From assembly GCA_977006965.1 (NCBI GenBank), contig OZ345384.1, positions 1,674,001 to 1,738,000 of the forward strand: a DNA stretch of 64,000 bases, given 5' to 3'. The position numbers were made by a program, and so were the translations under genes. The notes under the pieces were generated by a model. It saw only the letters and a list, made by a program, of their open reading frames with translations. It ran no database searches and had not been told where the DNA came from. Of the stretch, positions 32,401 to 42,115 are shown piece after piece; within the stretch, counting starts at the first letter, position 1; every line of letters starts with the position of its first letter. This DNA is from Phymatolithon calcareum. Lineage: Eukaryota > Rhodophyta > Florideophyceae > Hapalidiales.

Positions 32401-33587
32401 CGGGCCAACGGCTGGTGACGGGATCAGATGACTATACAATTCGTGTATGGGACACAAGCGCATGGACGAGTATCGGTCAGCCGTTTGAAGGGCACACAAG
32501 TTTGGTGATGTGTGTTAGATTCAGTCCTGATGGAGGTCAAATTGCATCAGCATCAGATGATGGCACTGTTCGGTTGTGGGACGCCAACACGGGGAGAAAT
32601 ACGTGGACATCCGCAAATGTGCACAGCTACGTGAGAAGTGTTGCGTTTACTCCTAACGGGAGAACAATAATTTCCGGGGCTTTTGATGGTAACGTTCGCA
32701 TTTGGGACACACGCGTAGAAGCGGAAGCAACTGAGTTTGAGTATGGACATTCTGCACAGGTGCTGGTCGTTGCGTTAAGCCATGACGGTCTTCGAGTTGC
32801 GTCTGCGTCGGAAGATAAAACGGTACGTTTGTGGGACTCGCGTACGGGCAATCAGATTGGTGGCCCAATGGAAGGGCACACAGATTGGGTGAGAGGCGTT
32901 TCGTTGAGTCGTGATGGGCGACTGGTGGTCTCCGGCTCTGATGACAAAACTGTTCGATTGTGGGATGCAGAGACGTTTAATCAAATTGGGAATGCTCTTC
33001 AAGATCACAGAAGCGGGGTGGAATGTGTTTCGTTCAGCTCGGATGGGCAGCGGATCGCTTCGGGATCCTTTGGTAAAACTGTTCGCATCTGGGACGTCGA
33101 ATCAGGAATGCAAATCGGAGATGCCTTGGAAGGGCACGAGACAATTGTTAGGGCGGTATCTGAAAGTGGTGACGGATTGCACGTTGTGTCCCTAGACAAT
33201 GATGGCGTAGTCATCATTTGGAATCGAAACACGCGAAATTGTGTTTGGAAATCGGGCCAAGGACCGGGGGGTTCTCAAGATGAAACGTCAACCGAGCATG
33301 GCAGGGACACTAAATATGAAGTGACGGACAAGGAGGCGGAGGAGATTATTCGGAGTTGTGGACAGCAAACGCCGCGTGTTTGGCCGAATTCTTTCCCCAC
33401 ATATACGGCAGAAGCATACTGCGACTATTACGCGGTTTATGCGAATGTACCTGCAGAAGACACGTTGCTCGGGAGTTTTCCGTGCTCTGTTTTATCCTGG
33501 CAATACAATGAAGCATGCAAGTTTTTTGTTTGTGGACTGTATAGTGGAGCAGTCGCCATATGTCATTTAATCGTGAAAGACGAATAA
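29499..33587 (+). CDS. NLR/STAND-like receptor: HeLo/RPW8-like, NB-ARC, WD40 (copy 2)
   Basis: Complete, 1362 residues from the ATG at 29499. The frame is open to 29382 without an ATG, so a small upstream exon cannot be excluded. Residues 1-100 look like the four-helix bundle of HeLo/RPW8/MLKL-type cell-death domains (VGGVASVIGIIAEVRYAVNS start, FLEDVTSVRDILNKCESALEE end). A coiled linker contains two 13-residue MEENIDVVVTKLDN-type units. NB-ARC follows: Walker A GMAGVGKT (254-261), LFLVDDLW, TTRST, GLPIAL and LHDL. WD40 repeats span about 782-1242. Nucleotide exchange in the NB-ARC after ligand binding to the propeller would release the N-terminal bundle; this is inferred from the family. 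All motifs are intact. AATAA(A) lies at the stop. Confidence 0.92.
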   Translation: MEAVGGVASVIGIIAEVRYAVNSIKSRIGNVKAGRGTFQGLTDDLDKVMGQIGAVETYLGSAPASAPTRIRSAFLEDVTSVRDILNKCESALEEGCGKAFKGSTGGASSKVKSLFRRITRATALSETMKDMQQQVQIASTKLENVIATFVTEENIQERHDVVVTKFDNMEENIDVVVTKLDNMGMSGSEKEEYRVGGSTPKLPQGTTLNFDAKDEDGKPCTHEGMLKESILSLDSSSTVTAATGVITPAHGVLGMAGVGKTIALQGLAFDGDIRRRFPQGIQYMSLGQKATFLTARGEIAKIMRFTGASASVSVVERSEKLRDAVDCAVAWFYGKICLFLVDDLWPTDENKNGFLNDIIQLLRSCSESRMAITTRSTRIAHSAGRRVDFSARDALGDVSVSMFMAHANQDATKDGLPQLTGNLRKSIVRILKSCAGLPIALAIAGSAVGFLASEHGDFEGACGEYASLLEKQSIEIGEEQGPGGGSLYAGISLTLNILEGEFVKLKAKNSLGTDQSIADLYTSLCVLRNQAWVPISVLSRMWKVDIAFALAVVRLLSGLSLCKLTFREDEEGRGKEGGLMLHDLQLEFCKRQAETMKTSSVWHAQLLNGYLVPEPGTSEDSVIGDQGDSFERKLLEQKPRLWWSVGGDGYILVEVARHLVCADLMMELGALLLDGRWTYARGRIGGMLVLKSDFDCLLTLGEEVIPQRVRQSFALLWKAIQLSWGGVTEGQRPFLFQVCGRLFNLRTEDAVVDAYLKSVESLTPKPYLRPMNAFFPDPRNAQIVEIPVRGDCLTVDCSPCGRFVAAGVDSDVVVADASTGDILRRLKGHTDDVTCVSFAAGSKTIVSGSGDNSILVWEWEETESPVRVLEGHSAWVNDVAVSSDGEKIFSCSEDRTLRIWEASSGVQIGEFLEQCCVLCIAVSNDDQSVAIGLEDGTLKVLDSCTGNSIFEDADAHGERIKSVAFSGTGQRLVTGSDDYTIRVWDTSAWTSIGQPFEGHTSLVMCVRFSPDGGQIASASDDGTVRLWDANTGRNTWTSANVHSYVRSVAFTPNGRTIISGAFDGNVRIWDTRVEAEATEFEYGHSAQVLVVALSHDGLRVASASEDKTVRLWDSRTGNQIGGPMEGHTDWVRGVSLSRDGRLVVSGSDDKTVRLWDAETFNQIGNALQDHRSGVECVSFSSDGQRIASGSFGKTVRIWDVESGMQIGDALEGHETIVRAVSESGDGLHVVSLDNDGVVIIWNRNTRNCVWKSGQGPGGSQDETSTEHGRDTKYEVTDKEAEEIIRSCGQQTPRVWPNSFPTYTAEAYCDYYAVYANVPAEDTLLGSFPCSVLSWQYNEACKFFVCGLYSGAVAICHLIVKDE

Positions 33588-34325
33588 TAAAGTCTGCAGC
33601 ACCTCCGTTTTACATCGACGCTATGCATGAAAAAACTGTTTGTCTCCTGTCATCCGTGAACGGTTCCAACGCTCGAACGATTTTCAACTCTAGCATAATA
33701 CTACAGTAGTTTGACACCGAAGCAAGGTAAGTTCAGTGAAGCGGTTCCGCATGTTGGGCGCGATGCGCAGTCTCCCATATACAAGTTTCGCCATATTGTC
33801 GTCCATGTCGTGCCCGCCTCAGTCTCCTGTGCCGGCGTTTATTTTGCGCCCATTCAATAAGAAATACAAGAAGCCTGCGTCAGCCCATTCCACAGCACCA
33901 CAACTCATCATGATCGTAGAAGGCAATGCCAAATGCCTCGCCAAGCTTCGAACGCGCGAGTCGTCACTTCGCGGAAGTCAAGCATGCGGCCTCGATTCGC
34001 ATCGCAAATGAGCCATTTCGTCAAAAATTAACATCCACACCACCACCCGAGACTCATCAACCGGAACGGCTGTGCTCTTCTCGCCACCGGCAGCACGCTC
34101 TCCGTCGCTTCCATCGCAACAGCCTCCGCCAAACTTCCACGACCGCCCCCAGCCGGGTGTCCATACTTAGCTTGAACATCTTCTCTGCCATGGCTGCCTC
34201 GTATGCAACTATGACCGTCCACAACCCTGCCCGCGGTGAACAAGGTGCGACAGTGGCGCGGCCCAAATCAAATCGACCGCAGGTTCATTCCACCACTCCA
34301 GCGGACCGAACAAGTTGGCGTCGCG
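33588..34325. repeat. Segmental-duplication 3' flank, copy 2
   Basis: This aligns with 3707-4447 and, inverted, with 36072-36719. It contains the same convergent minus-strand remnant: frame 34057-34266 reads AYEAAMAEKMFKLSMD and VEVWRRLLRWKR and is longer and less interrupted here than beside the other copies. Confidence 0.72.
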
Positions 34326-34463
34326 CGCCCGCCATATCCAATGCACGCCCCAGCGCCTCCGTGTGCACAACACGCCCATGTTTGCTGCTGCCCCACGGCT
34401 GCGCAACGACGTGCGAATCCGGAGTTGTTCTTCTGTGGCAGCGATGTCATGACAGGCGTACAA
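34057..34463 (-). pseudogene. Convergent ORF remnant beside receptor copy 2
   Basis: Two overlapping minus-strand frames (34057-34266 and 34209-34463) are protein-like. The first is conserved in all three receptor flanks. Family unknown. The gene appears to have been duplicated with the receptors and to have decayed by different lesions in each copy. Confidence 0.3.
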
Positions 34464-34529
34464 ATTGCGCTGGTAAAAGTCGAAGCGTTGGGGGTCGGCT
34501 TGACAACACTGCGGTTGGAGGTTGATTGA

Positions 34530-35985
34530 TGCGCCGACGGTGCGACAAGCGAAGCGATGTAATCGCTAATCGAGTTGATTGAGAGACATACGGCTCATGG
34601 GATGACTGCTCGTTCGTAATGCGCGGTGCGGTGCCAGCATAAGGCAGAAGAATCATGCGGCCACCGCACGGCAAGGACCAAGCGCTCAGAATGCTTGATA
34701 CAGATATTCAGAGTTCAAGTGTCCTTCGGCGGGCGGTAACGCGCGTTAGGAATCCATCCGAGTGCAGGACGTGCACGAGTGCGAGCGATTGTGCACGTTC
34801 TGGGCCGATTCTCAAATTCCAATGCGGCTCTAAGTTCTACAAAACAAACCAATCTACGTGTTTCATAGATTGGTCGAAACAATGGAAGCTATGATGATTC
34901 TCCGCATAGGGTGTGCTCAGGACTCCTGAATACTGTACGTGCCTCAACGTGAGGAAGCAGCTCACGATTCGGAGTATTCAAACGGAAATTCATGGGGCAT
35001 CCCGTTTCCTGATTTCAGTTATGTCAACCAAATTCATGAATGCTAACCAGAAAATCTGCCGTGAATGAACACAGCACGGAAGCTGGGGCACAGCGAGGAG
35101 CAGGTTCTATTTCTCAACGTTTACAATGCGCTATATGAAGGAGTTTAGTCCAGCTCCAGGATTCAGCTGTACTGAGAAGACATCAGCAAACTCGACATTT
35201 AGACCGGAGAAGAAACTGCAAATCTCTCATGAAGAATACTCCAGCGTTAAGAGGTCTTCATTGCGACTCTCACTTGTCAAGCGTGTGGCGCAATGCGGCC
35301 CGTGACGTAAACAGAGTTTGAATGAGCTGGCGCCACCATCGGACGTTTAAATTCAACCGCGATATTCATGTGAATGCTATTTGCTGACATGGCGATAGGT
35401 GTCGTGCGGAAGCCGAGTTTGTACTATGCCACAAACGCGACGGCATTACGTTTATCTGCAGTCACTTTCGCATGGGGAGCTGCATTAGTGACCGGTATTG
35501 ATGGCGAAGGGCGGAATTATGGCGCATTCCTTGAATAGTTGTGTCTGTTGTTACTGTTCGACATCTTCTTCCCGCTTCTCACATCAGTCTGAAATGCCGG
35601 CAGACGGTGAGCTGCTTGCGCTCCAAGCATAAATGGCCGTATCTTAATGAAGAGTCTGTGAAGAAGAACCCAATAAGCATCGATCCAGATCGAAACCAAC
35701 GGGCCTTAAATGGACAATACGCCTTCAGCGGGGGCATGGTCGGTCACCCTCGTCAGCCAGCACAGCGCAGGGAGTGTGTCCAAATTTATACTTGGCGCTC
35801 AGTTGCGGATTAGTAGACTCGTCGCCGGGCGGCTGACGAAGGGCCCACCGCTTAATCTACGGGAGCGACGCAGCGATTTTTCTTATCTGGATAAAAAAGT
35901 TTGCAAGTATTTGTAAGCATAGCCAACCAAACGGTTACTTTTTCAATTATTCACTAACGTCAACACTAGCCAATTAATTCTTCCC
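34530..35985. other. Spacer between convergent receptor copies 2 and 3
   Basis: No gene is supported. Short frames (for example 35541-35813 plus) have no recognisable motif. This single-copy spacer separates the two arms of the inverted duplication. A TACTGTA heptamer is at about 34931. Confidence 0.45.
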
Positions 35986-36071
35986 ATGGCTTGTGCAAAC
36001 ATTTGGATACGGAGCCAAGGAATGGTTGCATGGTATCGTGTTTTTGTAAGAGACGAGGGGATGACATGTTC

Positions 36072-36719
36072 CAGCGAGCAGGGTTTTGGACGGCCACAGT
36101 AGCATACGAGGCGGCCATGGCAGAGAACAAGTTCAATATGAGCGTGGACGCGCGACGGGAGGCGGTCGTGGAAGTTTGGCGGAGGCTGTTGCGATGATAG
36201 CGACGGAGAGCGGACAGCCGGTGTCGAGAAGAGCAAAGCCGTTCCGGGCGATGAGCCTCTGGTGGTGGAGTGTACGTTAATTTTTGATGAGATGGCTCAT
36301 TTGCGACGCGAATCAAGTCCTCATTCTTGACTTTCACGAAGTGACGATTCGCTTGTTCGAAGGTTGGCAAGACATTTGGCATTGCGTGCCACCAGCATGA
36401 TGAGTTGAGGTGCTGTGGAATGGGTTGACGCGGGCTTTTTGTATTTCTTACTGAATAGGCGCAAAATAATCACCTACACAGGAGACTGAGGAGGGCACGA
36501 CATGGATAACAGTGCGACAGAATTTGTATGGGAGGTTGCGTAGTGCGCCCAACATGTGGAACCGCTTGACTGAACTTGTTTTTCTTCAGTGTCAAACTAA
36601 TGTCGTGTTATGCTTGAGTTGAAAATCGTTCGAGAGTTGGAACCGTTCATAGATGAGAGGAGACAAACGATATGTTTACGCATAGCGCCAATGCGAAACG
36701 GAGGTTCTGCAGTCTTTAT
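36072..36719. repeat. Segmental-duplication 3' flank, copy 3 (inverted)
   Basis: This is the reverse complement of the flanks at 3707 and 33588. The convergent remnant runs here on the plus strand (AYEAAMAENKFNMSVD and VEVWRRLLR), then stops. Homology ends near 36072, shorter than between copies 1 and 2. Confidence 0.72.
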
Positions 36720-39700
36720 TTATTCATCTTTCACAATTAAATTACATATAGCGACTGCTCCACTCTGAAGTCCACCAACAAGCACTTTGCTTGCTTCACT
36801 GTATTGCCAGGAGGAAGGAACAGCTAACGGGAAATCCCCAAGCAGCGTGTCTTCTGCGGGAACATTCGCATAAACCGAGTAATCACGGCTGTATGCTTCT
36901 GCCGTATATGCGGGGAAAGAATCCGGCCATACATGCGGCGTTTGCTGTCCACAACTCCGAATAATCTCCTCCGCTTCCTTGTCCATCAGTTCATATTTAG
37001 TGTCTCTGCCATGCTCGCTCGACGCTTCATCTTGCGAATCACCCGATCCGTGGTCCGATTTCCAAACACAATTTCGCGTGTCTCGATTCCAAATCATGAC
37101 TACACCATCTAAGTCTCGGGACACAACGTGCGATCCGTCATCGCTTTCAGATACCACCAGAACAGTTGACTCGTGCTCGCTCAAGGCATTTCCGATTTGC
37201 ATTCCTGATTCGACGTCCCAAATGCGAACAGTTTTGTCATCACATCCCGAAACGATCCGTTGACCATCCGAGCTGAACGAAACACAGAAGACAGCATCTC
37301 TGTGACCTTGAAGAGCGTTCCCAATTTGATTACACGTCTCTGCGTTCCACACTCGAACAGTTTCGTCATCTGAACCGGAGGTCACCTGTCGCCCGTCATG
37401 ACTGAACGAAACCCAATTCACCTCATCTGCATGCCCTTCCATTGGGCCACCAATCTGATTGCCCGTACGTGAGTCCCACAAACGTACCGTTCCATCTCCC
37501 GACGCAGACGCAATTCGAAGACCGTCATGGCTTAACGCAACGTCCCACACCCGTGCGGAATGTCCATGTTCAAACTCACTTGCTTCCGCTTCCACGCGTG
37601 TGTCCCAAATGCGAACAGTACCATCCTCAGACGCGGAAATTATTGTTCCCCCGTTAGGAGAAAACGCAACACTTTTCACGTAGCCCTGCACACTTCCGGA
37701 TGCCCACGTACTTCTCCCACTGTTGGCGTCCCACAACCGAACAGAGCCATCATTAGATACGGATGCAATTTGACGTCCATCAGGACTGAATCTAACACGA
37801 TTCACCCAACGTGTGTGTCCTTCCAACGGCTGACCGATACTTGTCCATGCCCCCGTATCCCATACACGAATTATATTGTCCCATGACCCCGTCACCAACC
37901 GTTGGCCCGTCCCATTAAATGCAACAGAACTTATGCAATCCCCGTGTGCGACGGTATCTTCGAAAATAGAATTCCCCGTGAAAACGTCCAGTACTTTCAG
38001 TGTTCCATCCTCCAGACCGATTGCAACCGATTGGTCATCATTCGAAACTGCGACACAATCAACAGGGCACTGCTGCAGGAATTCTCCAATCTGTGCACCG
38101 CTGCTCACTTCCCAAATCATCAACGTACGATCCTCAGAGCACGAAAATATCTTCTCGCAATCGCTGCTCACCGCAACATCCTTCACGCACTCGCTGTGCC
38201 CTTCGAGAACATGCACTGGCGACTCACATTTCTCCCATTCCCAGACTGCGATCGATTTGTCCCTCGACCCAGACACAATTGTTTTTGATGCAGCAGCAAA
38301 CAATACGCATGTTACATTATCCGTGTGTCCTTTCAGCCGCTTCAGTATGTCACCCGTCGACGCATCTGCGACTACAACATCACTGCCTGCTCCTGATGCG
38401 ACGAAACGTCCACACGGAGAACAATCAACTGTCCAGCAACTTCCTCGCACGGCGATCTCCATGATCTGCGCGTTGCGCGGATCTGGGAAAAACGCGTTCA
38501 CCGGTCGCAAATACGGCTTTGGTGTGTACGATTCCACGCTTTTCAAGTACGCGTCTACAATTGCGTTCTCCGTCCTTGACTTGAACAGCCGTCCGCACAT
38601 TTGAAACAGAAACGGTCGCTGCCCTTCCGTTACTCCTCCCCACGACAATTGTATCGCTTTCCAAAGCAATTCGAAGCTCTGTCTTACTCTTTGCGGAATA
38701 ACTTCCTCCCCAAGCGTCAGCAGACAGTCAAACTCTGATTTCAATGCCAACATCCCACCGATCTTACCACGTGCATATGTCCAACGCACATCCAACAAAA
38801 GAGCCCCAAGCTCCATCATCAAATCTGCACACACCAGATGTCTCGCAAGCTCCACAACAATATATCCGTCCTCTCCGACGGACCACCACGGTCTCGGTTT
38901 CTGCTCCAACAACTTTCGTTCAAATGAATCACCTTGATTTGCAAGCACTGAATCTTCAGATGTGCTTCGTTCCAGTATCAGATATCCGTTCAGAAGTTGC
39001 ACGTGCCATACCGAGCTTGTCTTCACTATTTCCGCCTGTCGTCTACAAAAGTCCAATTGTAGATCGTGCAGCATAAGACCACCTTCTTTTCCCCGACCTT
39101 CTCCATCTTCCCGAAACGTGAGCTTGCACAGACTCAACCCGCTGAGAAGGCGCACGACTGCCAAAGCAAATGCTTTGTCGACCTTCCACATTCGGCTCAA
39201 GACTGACATTGGCACCCAACCCTGGTTTCGCACCACGCACAGACTTGTGTACAGATCGGCGATCGTATGCTTCACCACAACACCATGTGTTCTCTGCAGC
39301 TTTACAAATCCAGCTTCCACAATTTTAAGGCTCAGGGCGAGTTCTGCGTTCAAGCTCCGGCCTCCAGGCCCTTGCTCCTCGCCCAGTTCAATGTTCTGTT
39401 TCTCCAGCAGTGAAGCATACTCCCCACATGCACCTTCAAAATCTCCATCTTCGCTCGCGAGGAACCCAACTGCGCTTCCTGCAACTGCCAGCGCTATCGG
39501 CAACCCACCGCAACTCTTTAGGATCCTCTCAATACTCTTTCTCACGTCCCCGCTCAGTCCTGCAAGCTCGTACTTCGCAGCATCTTGTTTCGCGTGCATC
39601 ATAAACATTCTCACAGACACGTCCCCTAGTGCATCCCTTGGCGAGAAGTCCACACGGCGTCCAGCAGAGTGCGCTATCTGCGTACTCCTAGTCGTTATTG

Positions 39701-40853
39701 CCATCCGGCTCTCCGCACAGCTCCTTAACAGCTGGCTAATATCACTCAAGAATCCGGTTTTATTCTCGTCCGTAGGCCACAGGTCGTCCACAAGAAAAAG
39801 ACAAATTTTCCCATCGAACCACGACGCCGCGTAATCATTAACCTGTCGCAGCGACTCGCACTCCTCCAACGCAGACACAGATGCCGATGCCCCTGTAAGA
39901 CGCATTATTTTCGTGACTTCTCCCTTGGCCGTGAGGAACGTTGCTTTTTGACCTAGAGACGTAAATTGAATTCCGTCCGGAAAACGTGTGCAAATTTCGT
40001 CATTAAACGCAAGTCCCTGCAAAGCAATTGTCTTCCCAACTCCCGCCATTCCGAGGACACCGTGGGCAGGGGTAATCTCTCCAGTTGCCGCAGTCACAGT
40101 GGACGAAGAGCCCAGCGATAAAATGGATTCCTTCAACAATCCTTCGGGAGTACACGAGTTTCCATCCTCATCCTTTGCATCAAAATTCAGGGTTGTGCCT
40201 TGGGGGAGTTTCGGTGTGCTACCTCCCACTCGATACTCTTCTTTCTCACTACCGCTCATTCCCATGTTGTCGAGCTTGGCTACAACCACATCAATGTTCT
40301 CTTCCATGGTGTCGAGCTTGGTTACAACCACATCAATGTTCTCTTCCATGTTGTCGAACTTGGTTACAACCACATCGTGCCGTTCCTGAATGTTCTCTTC
40401 TGTCACGAATGTTGCAATCACATTTTCTAGCTTGGTCGACGCGATTTGCACTTGCTGTTGGATGTCTTTCATGGTCTCGCTTAAAGCAGCGGCTCGGGTT
40501 ATTCGCCTAAACAAAGACTTGACTTTAGACGATGCCCCACCTGTACTTCCCTTAAAAGACTTTCCGCAACCTTCCTCCAACGTTGACTCGCATTTATTCA
40601 GAATGTAGCGCACGGCCTTAACGTCTTCCAGAAAGGCAGAACGGATGCGAGTAGGGGCGGAAGCTGGCGCCGATCCAAGGTGAGTCTCCACAGCTCCTAT
40701 TTGTCTCATCACCTTGTCCAGATCATCGGTCAACCCTTGGAAGGTGCCTCGTCCCGCCTTAACGTTGCCAATTCGCGACTTGATGCTATTTACAGCATAG
40801 CGCACTTCCGCGATGATGCCAATTACGGAGGCTACGCCGCCGACGATTTCCAT
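36720..40853 (-). CDS. NLR/STAND-like receptor: HeLo/RPW8-like, NB-ARC, WD40 (copy 3)
   Basis: Complete from the first in-frame ATG at 40853 (MEIVGGVASVIG), 1377 residues. Homology with copy 2 extends about 13 residues upstream of this Met (TASAEPAA), then ends near the copia LTR at 40990, so the native 5' end may be lost. Architecture matches copy 2: four-helix bundle (1-100), linker with three 13-residue units (MEENIDVVVTKLD type), NB-ARC with GMAGVGKT, LFLVDDLW, TTRST, GLPIAL and LHDL, then 11 WD40 repeats and a degenerate final blade. No disabling mutation is seen. Differences from its paralogues concentrate at the loop positions of WD repeats. Transcription may now start in the neighbouring LTR. 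Confidence 0.92.
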   Translation of the reverse strand: MEIVGGVASVIGIIAEVRYAVNSIKSRIGNVKAGRGTFQGLTDDLDKVMRQIGAVETHLGSAPASAPTRIRSAFLEDVKAVRYILNKCESTLEEGCGKSFKGSTGGASSKVKSLFRRITRAAALSETMKDIQQQVQIASTKLENVIATFVTEENIQERHDVVVTKFDNMEENIDVVVTKLDTMEENIDVVVAKLDNMGMSGSEKEEYRVGGSTPKLPQGTTLNFDAKDEDGNSCTPEGLLKESILSLGSSSTVTAATGEITPAHGVLGMAGVGKTIALQGLAFNDEICTRFPDGIQFTSLGQKATFLTAKGEVTKIMRLTGASASVSALEECESLRQVNDYAASWFDGKICLFLVDDLWPTDENKTGFLSDISQLLRSCAESRMAITTRSTQIAHSAGRRVDFSPRDALGDVSVRMFMMHAKQDAAKYELAGLSGDVRKSIERILKSCGGLPIALAVAGSAVGFLASEDGDFEGACGEYASLLEKQNIELGEEQGPGGRSLNAELALSLKIVEAGFVKLQRTHGVVVKHTIADLYTSLCVVRNQGWVPMSVLSRMWKVDKAFALAVVRLLSGLSLCKLTFREDGEGRGKEGGLMLHDLQLDFCRRQAEIVKTSSVWHVQLLNGYLILERSTSEDSVLANQGDSFERKLLEQKPRPWWSVGEDGYIVVELARHLVCADLMMELGALLLDVRWTYARGKIGGMLALKSEFDCLLTLGEEVIPQRVRQSFELLWKAIQLSWGGVTEGQRPFLFQMCGRLFKSRTENAIVDAYLKSVESYTPKPYLRPVNAFFPDPRNAQIMEIAVRGSCWTVDCSPCGRFVASGAGSDVVVADASTGDILKRLKGHTDNVTCVLFAAASKTIVSGSRDKSIAVWEWEKCESPVHVLEGHSECVKDVAVSSDCEKIFSCSEDRTLMIWEVSSGAQIGEFLQQCPVDCVAVSNDDQSVAIGLEDGTLKVLDVFTGNSIFEDTVAHGDCISSVAFNGTGQRLVTGSWDNIIRVWDTGAWTSIGQPLEGHTRWVNRVRFSPDGRQIASVSNDGSVRLWDANSGRSTWASGSVQGYVKSVAFSPNGGTIISASEDGTVRIWDTRVEAEASEFEHGHSARVWDVALSHDGLRIASASGDGTVRLWDSRTGNQIGGPMEGHADEVNWVSFSHDGRQVTSGSDDETVRVWNAETCNQIGNALQGHRDAVFCVSFSSDGQRIVSGCDDKTVRIWDVESGMQIGNALSEHESTVLVVSESDDGSHVVSRDLDGVVMIWNRDTRNCVWKSDHGSGDSQDEASSEHGRDTKYELMDKEAEEIIRSCGQQTPHVWPDSFPAYTAEAYSRDYSVYANVPAEDTLLGDFPLAVPSSWQYSEASKVLVGGLQSGAVAICNLIVKDE

Positions 40854-40989
40854 GTCGACGTTTCCTACACGGTGCAAAGCCGCTGGTTCGGCGGAAGCGG
40901 TGGAGTTGGTAGAGGAACAGTAGGCAGCGTTGCTGCTCGCCGAGCAGCTCGAGGGCTTTCGTCGAAGTGGAGAATGTGGGTATCAGGTA

Positions 40990-41095
40990 TGCTGTCCCCC
41001 TAGCCTCATGCTTGGCGTTCGGGGACAAATATATTGAACCTAGTTATGATACCCCTTCTGCCCATCGGAACATATGAATGCATATCTCTATGACA
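40990..41095 (-). repeat. 3' LTR of the copia element, internally shortened
   Basis: TGCTGTCCCCCTAGC matches the start of the right LTR at 53030, then jumps to a segment matching 53458-53507 (TGGCGTTCG-GGACA, TATTGAAC, AGTTATGA). About 415 bp present in the right LTR are absent here. A short similarity, CTAGC-TCAT, occurs at both sides of the gap, consistent with deletion by slippage. The exact inner edge, at 41051 or 41095, is uncertain. Confidence 0.6.
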
Positions 41096-42115
41096 CCCCT
41101 ACAACCGTGGGTATGTTTCGATGGGCGGACACAATTGAAGCTGAGCTCGATGCCGTCGAAAGGTTTTGGCCGAGAGTGGTTTCGTCAAGGTGTCCGCTGG
41201 GAGTAGCGCTGATAGTGTATGTATAGTTAAGATTTCTGCTTGTCGCACTTTGTCCTTGATATGGTGGTACCTGACGTCGATGTATTTGGATTTTTGATGG
41301 GGACTGTTGCATTGCGATTTTGATTGCGGCGCGATTGTCTACGCCCAAGGTCGTGGGTGGTAATCTTTGATGCAATATTTCTTGAAGGAGATTGCGCAGC
41401 CACTGAACCTGAAGTGCTGTGTTGCTGGCGGCTATGTACTCGGCGGCACAGGTGCTGGTCACCACTGATTTGATGCGCCGAGAACACCAAGATATCGGCG
41501 AACCGGCAAGGTATATGATTGTTCCATATATCGATTGTCGAGTGCCTTTACATCCTGCGAAGTCTGAGTCTGATTGTGCCGTTAAGTAGGGGATGTCCGT
41601 CTTGGTATAGAATTCCGTATTGCTTTGTGTTTTGCAGGTACTGTGCTACGTGTTTGAACGCTTTCCAATGCCGCATGGTCGGTCGCTGCATATGTAATGC
41701 GAGAGTGCCCGTGATATATTCCAGGTCTACGCGTGTCGAGTCCACTAGGTATCACAAGATTCCAACTCCGCTGTCAAACGGATAAATGCTCGGATCAAGT
41801 ATTTCTTCATCAGGTTCTGCTGCGTGCATGGGTATGCCATGGTAAGGTGAATTCACACCATTACAGTCTTGCATGTGAAGTAAGTCGATAAACTTCTGTG
41901 CCAATTTAGGTTGCGATATGTGTATTGACCCTGTGTTTTCACCCCAGTTGATGGTCCATCCTATCATGTGCGTGGCGATCCCAGATCTTTGACCCGGTAT
42001 TTTTTGGTAAGGGAATTCAGTAGCTCTTGATATAGCCGTTTGGAGTTCGTGGCCACACTAAAATCGTCCATTGCGACGGCCATGATTAATAGATCTCCAC
42101 GGTTGCGTTTCACAT
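41088..42115 (-). pseudogene. Copia reverse transcriptase (C-terminal part) and RNase H
   Basis: Minus-strand fragments read in order: LLIMAVAMDDF (RT active site, normally YVDD, here AMDD), IHISQPKLAQKFIDLL, RPTMRHWKAFKHVAQYL and GILYQDG, then STCAAEYIAAS and VDNRAAIKIA of copia RNase H. Frameshifts occur between them. The RT start is at the far side of the G2 insertion (49560-49700, LRRHLAENGYMQC). Confidence 0.8.

Noticed and set aside
40854-40877. TTG start for receptor copy 3
   Set aside because: Eukaryotic initiation at TTG is unlikely; the first in-frame ATG is at 40853.
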